DNA from: an uncultured Moraxella sp.
GTDB taxonomy: Bacteria > Pseudomonadota > Gammaproteobacteria > Pseudomonadales > Moraxellaceae
NCBI GenBank assembly: GCA_943908425.1
Contig: CALTTC010000028.1
Location: 1-22,359, forward strand
Reading direction: 5' to 3'
Length of the DNA: 22,359 nucleotides
Shown: positions 16,154 through 22,359 of the stretch, piece after piece
Layout of the letters: each line of letters starts with the position of its first letter
Position numbering within the stretch: position 1 is the stretch's first letter
Translations under genes and position numbers: made by a program
Notes under the pieces: model-generated
The model's input: the letters and a program-made list of their open reading frames with translations, nothing else
Database searches by the model: none
Told to the model about the DNA's origin: nothing

Positions 16154-16879
16154 CTAATGAAACACCCTTGTGCCTTCATTCTCACCCATCACCACGTTTA
16201 ATAAGGCATTGGGCTTATTCATATCAAAAACGCACAAAGGCACATTATGTTCACGGCACAGGGCAATGGCGGTCAAATCCATCACCCCAAGCTTCTGCTC
16301 TAGCACTTCATCAAAGCTTAGACTATCGTATTTGATGGCATCGCTATAGATACTAGGGTCTTTATCGTATACGCCGTCTACTTTGGTGGCTTTCAAAATC
16401 AGCTTAGCTTCAATCTCAATGCCACGCAAGCACGCCGCCGTATCCGTGGTAAAAAACGGATTGCCCGTCCCTGCCACAAAAATACACACCTCGCCTTGCT
16501 TGAGATAACGTACCGCATTGCGACTGCTATATGCCTCGGTCACCTCACCAATCGGCAAAGCAGACATCAGCCGAGTCTTGATATTACGGCGTTCTAGGGC
16601 GTCACGCATTGCCAATCCATTCATCACGGTGGCGAGCATACCCATCTGGTCACCTGTCACTCGTCCTACTAACCCCTCTTTTTGAAGCTGACTGCCGCGA
16701 TACAGATTACCACCACCCACGACAATGCCTACTTGCACCCCAAGCCCGCACAGATGGGCGATAGAAAGGCTCATTTGGTCAAGCACGGCAGCATCAATAC
16801 CCATACCACGCCCGCCTGCCAACGCTTCGCCTGACAATTTTAGCAAAATCCGTGCAAATTCTGGATTGTTATCTGACAT
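16154..16879 (-). CDS. pyrH: UMP kinase
   Basis: Phosphorylates UMP to UDP in pyrimidine nucleotide synthesis; the bacterial hexameric amino-acid-kinase type. The product is 241 residues, the normal length. Motifs: ILLKLSGEAL (11-20, phosphate binding), GIVVGGGNLYRG, VTGDQMGMLATVMNGLAM, AGTGNPFFTTDTAACLR and KATKVDGVYDKDP. An AAGGGG ribosome site lies four bases before the ATG. It has its own extended -10 promoter. rpsB and tsf, which precede it in many gammaproteobacteria, are not here; a small PepSY gene and rimO are upstream instead. Confidence 0.97.
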   Translation of the reverse strand: MSDNNPEFARILLKLSGEALAGGRGMGIDAAVLDQMSLSIAHLCGLGVQVGIVVGGGNLYRGSQLQKEGLVGRVTGDQMGMLATVMNGLAMRDALERRNIKTRLMSALPIGEVTEAYSSRNAVRYLKQGEVCIFVAGTGNPFFTTDTAACLRGIEIEAKLILKATKVDGVYDKDPSIYSDAIKYDSLSFDEVLEQKLGVMDLTAIALCREHNVPLCVFDMNKPNALLNVVMGENEGTRVFH

Positions 16880-16925
16880 AGCACCCCTTTACTTTTTTTC
16901 GTGGTTATTGTTCACAAATCGGTGT

Positions 16926-16934
16926 ATTGTAGCA
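16926..16934 (-). promoter_or_regulatory. Extended -10 promoter of pyrH
   Basis: On the minus strand, TGCTACAAT (16934-16926) is a good extended -10 element. The -35 region is poor (T-rich). Start of transcription would be near 16919, about 40 bases before the pyrH ATG. The surrounding ACTGTGCTACAAT almost repeats the ppsA promoter core ACTGTGCTATAAT. Confidence 0.5.
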
Positions 16935-16950
16935 CAGTTTTTGTGCAATA

Positions 16951-16976
16951 AAAAACCAGTTCGGCGACTGGTTTTT
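16951..16976 (-). terminator. Rho-independent terminator of the PepSY gene
   Basis: AAAAACCAGT (16951-16960) pairs perfectly with ACTGGTTTTT (16967-16976) around the loop TCGGCG. On the minus strand the stem ends in TTTTTT. It lies 22 bases after the PepSY stop and so separates that gene from pyrH. The other strand also ends in T5, so it can work both ways. Confidence 0.85.
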
Positions 16977-16997
16977 AAAATTATTCAAGACGAGCAA

Positions 16998-17297
16998 TTA
17001 GCGGTCAATTTTTTGTTTTAAAATTTTTAGGGCAGGATAAGACAATTTAATGTCGTATTTACGTCCTTCTTTGACAGCTTCCACCTCTAACACTGGCTTA
17101 CCGCGGTGGTCGTCCACTTCAATTTCGGTCACAGTAAAGCCTTGATGTTGTAGTTTATCAATGGCTTTTTGGCGATTCACAGTAAAATTCGGATCATTTA
17201 ACGCTTGGGCTTTGATGGCGTCATTTGCCCACACGGGGGTACTGACCACAGGGGCTAAAAGTAAGGCGGTTAGCATTAAAGCAGTTAAACGTTTCAT
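16998..17297 (-). CDS. Small secreted PepSY-domain protein
   Basis: Predicted 99-residue periplasmic protein. The ATG at 17297 is preceded by GGAG at a distance of eight bases. It opens a clear signal peptide (MKRLTALMLTALLLAPVVSTPVWA, residues 1-24, cleavage before Asn25). The frame is open further upstream, but those residues (MRMMMIYNN...) lie across the promoter. The mature part, with RQKAIDKLQHQGFTVTEIEV and GKPVLEVEAVKEGRKYDIKL, has the helix-plus-strands pattern of PepSY domains (PepSY_2 type). These often occur as single-domain periplasmic proteins, sometimes thought to modulate proteases or metal/redox systems; the role here is unknown. It has its own promoter and terminator, so it is a one-gene unit. 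Confidence 0.85.
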   Translation of the reverse strand: MKRLTALMLTALLLAPVVSTPVWANDAIKAQALNDPNFTVNRQKAIDKLQHQGFTVTEIEVDDHRGKPVLEVEAVKEGRKYDIKLSYPALKILKQKIDR

Positions 17298-17327
17298 TGG
17301 CTTTGCTCCATAAAATATTAGCGCATT

Positions 17328-17355
17328 ATTATAAATCATCATCATTCTCATTCAA
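17328..17355 (-). promoter_or_regulatory. Sigma-70 promoter of the PepSY gene with a Fur-like overlap
   Basis: On the minus strand, TTGAAT (17355-17350), a 16-base spacer and a perfect TATAAT (17333-17328), about 30 bases before the ATG. The bases 17349-17331 read GAGAATGATGATGATTTAT, which matches the classical 19-base Fur box GATAATGATAATCATTATC at 13 positions by my count. Iron repression is thus possible but unproven. Confidence 0.65.
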
Positions 17356-17420
17356 GTTTTTTGACATTTTCGCACAGCATCATTACATAACTTTACATAA
17401 AAAAATTAAGTAAAAATTAT

Positions 17421-18938
17421 CTAATTTAACTCCTTAGTAAAACTAGCAAACAAATCATACTCACTTGCCTCATCAATCACCACCCTGATAAATCCGCCCA
17501 CCACCACGCTATCGTCAATATTATCCACATAAACGTGTCCATCAATATCAGGGGCATCAGCATAACTGCGACAAATGGCAATGTTTTCTTCTAAATCCAG
17601 CTCATCAACCAATACGGTCAATGTTTTGCCCACTTTTTCTTGTAATTTTTTAGCAGAGATGGTTTGTTGTAGTGCCATTAGTCGCTCGTAGCGGTCTTGC
17701 TTTACCGCTTCTGGCACAGGATTGGGCAAGTCATTTGCCGTCGCCCCTTCAATCTCAGAATAAGTAAATGCCCCCACACGGTCAAGACGGGCTTTTGTTA
17801 GCCAGTCAAGCAAATACAAAAAATCCTCTTCGGTTTCTTCAGGAAAACCCACCACAAAGGTTGAACGAATCACTATATCAGGATTGATAGACCGCCACAC
17901 GGCAATACGCTCTAGCACATTCTCGCTCATCGCTGGGCGTTTCATTAGCTTTAAAATTTTGGGACTGGCGTGCTGAAAAGGAATGTCCAAATAAGGCAAA
18001 AGCCCGCCTGTATCACTTGGGGTTGCCATCATTGCCACCACTTTATCCACATGCGGATAAGGATAAACATAATGCAATCGCACCCAAACACCTGCACGCC
18101 GTCCAAGCTCACCCAAAGCGACACACATATCAAAAAATTTGGATTTAATGGGCATACCTTCAAAAAACACCGTTTTGTATTTTAAATCCAGCCCATAAGC
18201 GGACGTATCTTGGCTAATAATCAGCAGTTCTTTGACCGATGAATTGGCTAATGCCGTGCATTCTTTTAATACCGCATCAATAGGACGGCTCACCAAATCC
18301 CCCCGCAATGACGGAATAATACAAAAACTACAGCGGTGATTACAGCCTTCAGAGATTTTGATATAAGCATAATGCTTGGGGGTAAGCTTAATGCCAGCGT
18401 CGCCAATCAAATCAATCTTGGGGTCATAGGATTTAACGCTAGGCTTTGGTACATAATGCGATACCGCCGAGATGACCTCGCCATATGCGTGAGCACCAGT
18501 AACCGCAAGCACTGATGGGTGCATTGTGCGAATTTTGTCAGCGTCTTTGCCAAGACAGCCTGTAACAATGACCTTGCCATTTTTGTTAATCGCCTCGCCA
18601 ATGGCGTCCAAGCTTTCTTGCACCGCCGATTCAATAAAACCGCAAGTATTGACCACCACCAAATCCGCCCCATCATAATCTTGGGCAACGGCATAGCCTT
18701 GGGCGGTAAGTTCAGTGATAATTCGCTCACTGTCCACCAAGGCTTTGGGGCAACCAAGCGACACAAAGCCAATTTTTGGTACACTACTATCGTGCTTTTG
18801 GGCGGTCAAATCCGCCGTATCGTTAATGCTACGGTTTTGGTTGTGGTTGGCTTTATGATGATAAGCAGTATCAGTGCTTGATTTTAATTGTTTGTTATCA
18901 ATCACTTGGGGATTAAAAATTTGTGGCTGGCTACTCAT
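17421..18938 (-). CDS. rimO: Ribosomal protein S12 methylthiotransferase RimO
   Basis: Radical-SAM enzyme that adds a methylthio group to the conserved Asp of ribosomal protein S12. N-terminal UPF0004 domain cysteines bind one Fe-S cluster (Cys63 in SLGCPKALVDSE, Cys99, Cys128). The radical-SAM triad is GCNHRCSFC (Cys199, Cys203, Cys206). The C-terminal TRAM domain is at about 430-500. SLGCPKALVDSE separates RimO from the related MiaB. The protein is 505 residues where about 440 is usual: the first 53 residues are an extra Asn/Gln/Ser/His-rich, poorly ordered stretch. No ribosome site is visible before the ATG at 18938 and no internal in-frame ATG is close, so the true start is somewhat uncertain. 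Confidence 0.95.
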   Translation of the reverse strand: MSSQPQIFNPQVIDNKQLKSSTDTAYHHKANHNQNRSINDTADLTAQKHDSSVPKIGFVSLGCPKALVDSERIITELTAQGYAVAQDYDGADLVVVNTCGFIESAVQESLDAIGEAINKNGKVIVTGCLGKDADKIRTMHPSVLAVTGAHAYGEVISAVSHYVPKPSVKSYDPKIDLIGDAGIKLTPKHYAYIKISEGCNHRCSFCIIPSLRGDLVSRPIDAVLKECTALANSSVKELLIISQDTSAYGLDLKYKTVFFEGMPIKSKFFDMCVALGELGRRAGVWVRLHYVYPYPHVDKVVAMMATPSDTGGLLPYLDIPFQHASPKILKLMKRPAMSENVLERIAVWRSINPDIVIRSTFVVGFPEETEEDFLYLLDWLTKARLDRVGAFTYSEIEGATANDLPNPVPEAVKQDRYERLMALQQTISAKKLQEKVGKTLTVLVDELDLEENIAICRSYADAPDIDGHVYVDNIDDSVVVGGFIRVVIDEASEYDLFASFTKELN

Positions 18939-18965
18939 AAGAATAAACGTGGCTAAAAAATGGCT

Positions 18966-18974
18966 ATTTTAACA
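18966..18974 (-). promoter_or_regulatory. Possible extended -10 promoter of rimO
   Basis: On the minus strand, TGTTAAAAT (18974-18966) fits an extended -10. No good -35 is present. Transcription would begin about 20 bases before the rimO ATG, which agrees with the lack of a visible ribosome site in a very short leader. Confidence 0.4.
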
Positions 18975-19092
18975 CGATTTTGGGCATAAAGGCAGGTTAA
19001 TGTCGGTAGGCAATGGTAGGATAGATTGTATTAGTCACCCATTATTTGTTAGGCATTAAAACAGGATTGTCTTACAATAGATTTTGTTGTTA

Positions 19093-19368
19093 AGATAGTA
19101 TATTGGGGTCTTTATTCGGGATACTTTGATTGGGCTTTTGGGTGGGTTGAATATATTTGCTTGTGCTTCTTAATCCGATGCATTGGATTGATGTGTGGGG
19201 GTTGGTAAAAAGAATATATGGAAAAGCTCCCTACCATGGAAGTGCAATGGAGTTGAGATATTTCATTGGCATGTTAGGTCTTGGGATGAATTACATATAG
19301 ATCAAAAAAATGCCTTAAAGAACTCTAGGAAAGCAAACAAAAAAGGTAAAATATGCTTAACAGAATAG
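19093..19368 (+). pseudogene. Degraded Rhs core tail plus C-terminal toxin remnant
   Basis: Three pieces in two frames spell the end of an Rhs-type polymorphic toxin. 19099-19170 reads YIGVFIRDTLIGLLGGLNIF then ACAS, matching the Rhs core end usually written GRFISxDPIGLLGGxN. Removing one T at 19168-19171 lets it run on into NPMHWIDVWGL (19172-19204), the standard hyphen between core and toxin, and then VKRIYGKAPYHGSA. A second shift, with most of the toxin apparently deleted, leads to a frame ending in NGVEIFHWHVRSWDELH and QKNALKNSRKANKKGKICLTE, with a stop at 19366-19368. HVRSWDxLxxxxxNAL recalls the end of 'polymorphic toxin type 17' Rhs tips; that subtype is from memory. There is also an in-frame TAG at 19096. 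It is a pseudogene on the strand opposite to its neighbours, so a relic of an accessory locus. Confidence 0.85.
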
Positions 19369-19678
19369 AAGTACAAGATAAATTGCAAAGTACTGATAAA
19401 TCAGTAGTTATAGCCACTATAATGACCATGGTTTTTAATGCAGATACTTCAGATGTTAGTTGGGTATCTCAAAGACTAATTGAACTATTAGACCATAAAA
19501 ATAAAGATGTAGAAGATTTGGCTATTATATCGTTTGGACATCTAGCAAGAATATATAATAACATTGGCAACAAAAAAAAGTAATAGATTTATTAAATAAC
19601 AAAGTAATTCATTATGGCTCTGATGTGGCAAGTGATGCTTTGGATGATATTTCTATTTTTATCAAAATAGATGACTGA
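19353..19678 (+). pseudogene. HEAT-like immunity protein, frameshifted in a poly-A run
   Basis: The ATG at 19353 has AAAGG six bases upstream and lies inside the last codons of the toxin remnant (16-base overlap), the usual toxin/immunity arrangement. The first frame gives 76 residues ending ...NIGNKKK, with a stop right after eight A (19572-19579). The next frame continues sensibly as VIDLLNNKVIHYGSDVASDA then LDDISIFIKIDD to TGA at 19676-19678. With nine A the product would be one 108-residue protein. The pattern WVSQRLIELLDHKNKDV, LAIISFGHLARIY and ASDALDDISIF is that of small HEAT-repeat immunity proteins paired with Rhs/CDI toxins. It would neutralise the adjacent toxin in the cytoplasm. 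It may be a dead gene, a slippery-tract gene or a base-count error. Confidence 0.75.
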
Positions 19679-19715
19679 TAATCAATATATCATCCTAGAA
19701 TCCGTAGTTCCGTAG

Positions 19716-19738
19716 GGTGTGTGCTACACACCTTTTTT
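19716..19738 (+). terminator. Rho-independent terminator after the immunity gene
   Basis: GGTGTGT (19716-19722), loop GCT and ACACACC (19726-19732) are followed directly by TTTTTT (19733-19738). It is 38 bases after the immunity stop and on its strand, and it separates the two Rhs relics. Confidence 0.8.
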
Positions 19739-19746
19739 CTAATTAG

Positions 19747-19938
19747 TTAAGCGAAATTGTTTGGCGTAATGGTGAGTATGCTTGTATTGAAAGATACACC
19801 CATCATCACACCACCCAAAGCTTAAATGGTTGTACTATAACTGATTTACAACCCATCCGCTTTCAAGGTCAATTCTTTGACAACGAGATTGGTTTATATT
19901 ACAACCGCTTTCACTATTATGACAGTGATATAGGCTGA
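19747..19938 (+). pseudogene. Orphan Rhs core fragment
   Basis: An open stretch beginning right after a TAG codon (LSEIVWRNGEYACIERYTHH...) and ending at TGA 19936-19938. It contains the Rhs core landmarks QPIRFQGQFFDNEIGLYYNR and FHYYDSDIG. In complete Rhs proteins this block comes immediately before the GRFI..DPIGLLGG block. Here that continuation is missing, and a relic of the same block is found 0.8 kb upstream. There is no start codon or ribosome site, so it is not expected to be translated. It resembles the core pieces that precede silent toxin tips in Rhs arrays, here without a tip. Nothing recognisable follows up to 20020. Confidence 0.85.
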
Positions 19939-20020
19939 TTAGGGACTTGCAAAAACCATAAGCCAGCAACATAAGAATTTAAAAAACGTCGCCAAACAGC
20001 ATATATTTAACAAATAAACC

Positions 20021-20050
20021 ATTGGGCGAATTTTATCCTTTTCGCCCAAT
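20021..20050 (-). terminator. Probable terminator of tkt
   Basis: ATTGGGCGAA (20021-20030) pairs perfectly with TTCGCCCAAT (20041-20050) around a 10-base loop. It lies 58 bases after the tkt stop. The minus strand continues GGTTTATTTG, only a weak U-rich tail. The plus strand also has only scattered T, so its efficiency is uncertain. Confidence 0.6.
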
Positions 20051-20108
20051 TAGTCTTTTGTCGGTATTTTATCAGTAACTTTATGATTTAATATAATTCA
20101 ATGACCCA

Positions 20109-22169
20109 TTAAATCAGTTCACGCACGGCATTGACAACATTGTCCACCGTAAAACCAAAATGGTCAAATAACGCTTGAGCAGGGGCAGACTCACCAAAAC
20201 TATTCATCGCAATAATCTTGCCATCTAGCCCAACAAATTTATACCAATAATCACCAATGCCTGCTTCTATCGCCACTCTGGCACGCACCGCACTTGGTAG
20301 CACGCTTTCACGGTAGGACAGCTCTTGCTGACAAAACACTTCAGCACACGGCATAGACACCACGCGTACGCCATCAAGTTTTTGATAAGCTGTCATCGCA
20401 AGACCAACTTCAGAGCCTGTTGCAATAATAATCGCTTGTAACTCGCCTTTTTCTTTAGCCAGCACATAACCGCCTTGTTCAATGGCTTTAATTTGCGTGT
20501 CATCATAAGACTGGGGAGCAAGGTTTTGCCGTGATAAAATAAGTGCCGTTGGCGTGTTTTTGTTTAATAACGCCATTTTCCACGCTACTGCCGTCTCTGT
20601 TTCATCGCAAGGTCGCCAAGTGTGTAAATTAGGCGTGTAGCGTAAGCTTGCAATTTGCTCTACAGGCTGATGCGTAGGACCATCTTCGCCCAAACCAATA
20701 CTGTCGTGAGTATACACCTGTATCACTCGTTGCCCCATCAGTGCTGCCATACGCACCGCATTTCTTGCATATTCCATAAACATCAAAAACGTTGCCGTAT
20801 AAGGAATAAAACCGCCGTGCAGTGCCACGCCATTGGCGATTGCCGTCATACCAAATTCACGCACGCCATAATACACATAGTTGCCATCAGCGTGTGTTTG
20901 TACCCCACGAGCCGATTGCCACAAGGTCAGATTAGACCCTGCCAAATCTGCCGACCCGCCCAAAATCTCAGGCAATAATGGCGCAAAAAAAGCGATGGCA
21001 TTTTGGCTTGCCTTGCGTGTGGCAATGGTTTGGGCTTTTTGTCGCACCGATTGAATATAGTCGTCCATTTGCCCAATAAATTCGCTTGGCAAATCGCCTT
21101 GCAGTCGGCGTTTTAATTCACAAGCTTTATCAGGATAAGCTTTTTCATAGGCATCAAATTTGGCAAGCCACGCATTTTCAGCCTGCTCACCTTGGACTTT
21201 GGCGTCCCACAATTCATAAATCTCATCGGTCATTTGAAAGGCGTCTATTTCCCACGCCAAAGTTTTACGCACCAAGGCAATCTCATCTGCCCCAAGTGGG
21301 CTACCGTGTGATGATTCTTTGCCTTGCTTATTGGGCGAACCAAGTCCAATGGTCGTTTTGCAGACAATCAGCGTTGGACGCTCGCTTTGGGCTTTGGCTT
21401 TTTCGGTCGCTGTGCGAATTTGAACGGCGTTATGCCCATCTACCTTTAGCACTTGCCAGCCATAAGCTTCAAAACGCTTGACCGTATCATCACTAAACCA
21501 ACCTGACACATCGCCATCAATAGAAATGCCGTTGTCATCATAATAACAAATCAACTTGCCAAGTCCTAACGTGCCAGCCAGCGAGCACACTTCGTGGCTA
21601 ATGCCTTCCATCAAACAGCCATCACCCAAGAAACAATAAGTAAAATGGTCAATAATGGCAAAATCCGCACAATTAAACTGTGCCGCCAGCGTCTTTTCTG
21701 CCAACGCAAACCCTACCGCATTGGCAAGCCCTTGACCCAGTGGCCCTGTTGTCGTTTCAACGCCAGCGGTGTAGCCATATTCTGGATGTCCTGGCGTTTT
21801 TGAATGTAGCTGACGAAATTCACGCAAATCATCAAGGCTTAACTCATAGCCCGTCAAATGCAACAATGCATACAAAAGCATAGAGCCGTGTCCGTTGGAC
21901 AACACGAAACGATCACGATTTGCCCAGTTGGGATTTTTCGGATTGTGGGTTAAAAACTCTCGCCACACCACATCGGCAATATCTGCCATACCCATCGGTG
22001 CTCCAGGGTGTCCTGAATTGGCGTGTTCTACAGCGTCCATCGCCAGTACCCGAATGGCGTTGGCTGTTTTTCGCTCACCAATCGGCATCAGTGCCAAGGC
22101 TTCAAAAGCGGTCAAATCTTCGCTAATGTTAATATTTAAAGGGCTTTGTTCATCGTTTAACGAATTCAT
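20109..22169 (-). CDS. tkt: Transketolase
   Basis: Thiamine-diphosphate enzyme that moves two-carbon units between sugar phosphates in the pentose phosphate pathway; it works downstream of RpiA, encoded at 5275-5955. The product is 686 residues. Landmarks: SGHPGAPMG (His54), VLSNGHGSMLLY, TAGVETTTGPLGQG, the ThDP motif GDGCLMEGISHE ... DDNGISIDG (182-219), and in the pyrimidine domain VREFGMTAIANG with the catalytic Glu, followed by THDSIGLGEDGPTHQPVEQ. About 28 residues are added at the N-terminus compared with E. coli. I keep this start because AAGAG lies six bases before the ATG at 22169, while the internal Met28 has no ribosome site. It is a single gene with a terminator-like hairpin after it. 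Confidence 0.96.
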   Translation of the reverse strand: MNSLNDEQSPLNINISEDLTAFEALALMPIGERKTANAIRVLAMDAVEHANSGHPGAPMGMADIADVVWREFLTHNPKNPNWANRDRFVLSNGHGSMLLYALLHLTGYELSLDDLREFRQLHSKTPGHPEYGYTAGVETTTGPLGQGLANAVGFALAEKTLAAQFNCADFAIIDHFTYCFLGDGCLMEGISHEVCSLAGTLGLGKLICYYDDNGISIDGDVSGWFSDDTVKRFEAYGWQVLKVDGHNAVQIRTATEKAKAQSERPTLIVCKTTIGLGSPNKQGKESSHGSPLGADEIALVRKTLAWEIDAFQMTDEIYELWDAKVQGEQAENAWLAKFDAYEKAYPDKACELKRRLQGDLPSEFIGQMDDYIQSVRQKAQTIATRKASQNAIAFFAPLLPEILGGSADLAGSNLTLWQSARGVQTHADGNYVYYGVREFGMTAIANGVALHGGFIPYTATFLMFMEYARNAVRMAALMGQRVIQVYTHDSIGLGEDGPTHQPVEQIASLRYTPNLHTWRPCDETETAVAWKMALLNKNTPTALILSRQNLAPQSYDDTQIKAIEQGGYVLAKEKGELQAIIIATGSEVGLAMTAYQKLDGVRVVSMPCAEVFCQQELSYRESVLPSAVRARVAIEAGIGDYWYKFVGLDGKIIAMNSFGESAPAQALFDHFGFTVDNVVNAVRELI

Positions 22170-22331
22170 AGTACACTCTTTTTTAAATTAAAATTATTTG
22201 ACTTAAGATAATGTGGCTAATCATCAAATTTAGCCATCACTGTTATCTATCGCTTGTTTTTCGCTACTACTGTTGGCTATTTATTAAAAGACTGTTAAAA
22301 GCTTGCCGTTAAAGTTTTATAGTTAAAATAA

Positions 22332-22355
22332 AATTAACCAATTAACCAATTAACC
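22332..22355. repeat. Three copies of an 8-bp tandem repeat upstream of tkt
   Basis: AATTAACC is repeated three times in a row, followed by AATA at the window end. It lies about 165 bases upstream of the tkt ATG. On the minus strand the repeats (GGTTAATT) come just before AT-rich sequence with a possible TATAAA. The window edge prevents seeing what lies beyond. Confidence 0.8.
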
Positions 22356-22359
22356 AATA

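Noticed and set aside
17298..17351. Upstream start of the PepSY protein (MRMMMIYNN...)
   Set aside because: These codons span the TATAAT promoter box, and the Met at 17297 has a proper ribosome site and signal peptide.
19939..20020. Possible insertion-sequence end after the second Rhs fragment
   Set aside because: I could not find a matching inverted repeat, a target duplication or a transposase; no support from sequence alone.

Overview
The window looks like chromosomal DNA from a Moraxella-type gammaproteobacterium (family Moraxellaceae). The basis is the overall protein character, an AT-leaning composition, the standard gammaproteobacterial pyrH-to-lpxA envelope cluster and an UppS of the GNNR subtype. 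This assignment comes from family recognition only; no database was searched.

Layout, left to right. A plus-strand beta-propeller lipoprotein gene (230-1582) faces a small secreted-protein gene broken by a TAG codon (1630-2031). From there to the right end all housekeeping genes are on the minus strand. ppsA (2129-4504) has its own promoter and terminator. rpiA (5275-5955) is followed by a frameshifted DUF1345 membrane-protein gene. The long envelope cluster reads, in transcription order, pyrH, frr, uppS, cdsA, dxr, rseP, bamA, lpxD, fabZ, lpxA (16879 down to 5989). It has short gaps or ATGA-type overlaps from frr through lpxD. A small secreted PepSY protein and rimO lie upstream of pyrH, and tkt (20109-22169) is at the right end.

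The cluster supplies several steps of cell-envelope building: isoprenoid precursor (dxr), undecaprenyl carrier (uppS), phospholipid precursor (cdsA), lipid A acylation (lpxD, lpxA), hydroxyacyl chains (fabZ), outer-membrane assembly (bamA) and site-2 proteolysis in the envelope stress response (rseP). UMP kinase (pyrH) and ribosome recycling (frr) are the usual leaders. The skp/ompH gene that normally sits between bamA and lpxD is absent, with only 9 bases between the two. lpxB does not follow lpxA, and rpsB-tsf do not precede pyrH.

The only accessory region is 18939-20108. On the plus strand, opposite to its neighbours, it holds the wreckage of an Rhs-type polymorphic toxin locus. There is a degraded Rhs core tail joined to the remains of a C-terminal toxin (19093-19368). 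The toxin tail overlaps a HEAT-like immunity gene frameshifted at a run of eight A (19353-19678). A hairpin terminator follows, and then a second orphan Rhs core fragment (19747-19938).

I found no CRISPR array, tRNA, rRNA, intact insertion sequence or intact mobile element. I see no clear candidate for a wholly undescribed system. The best leads are the toxin/immunity remnant, the missing skp, the homogenised repeat in lpxD and three separate gene disruptions. Sequencing error must be excluded for each disruption.
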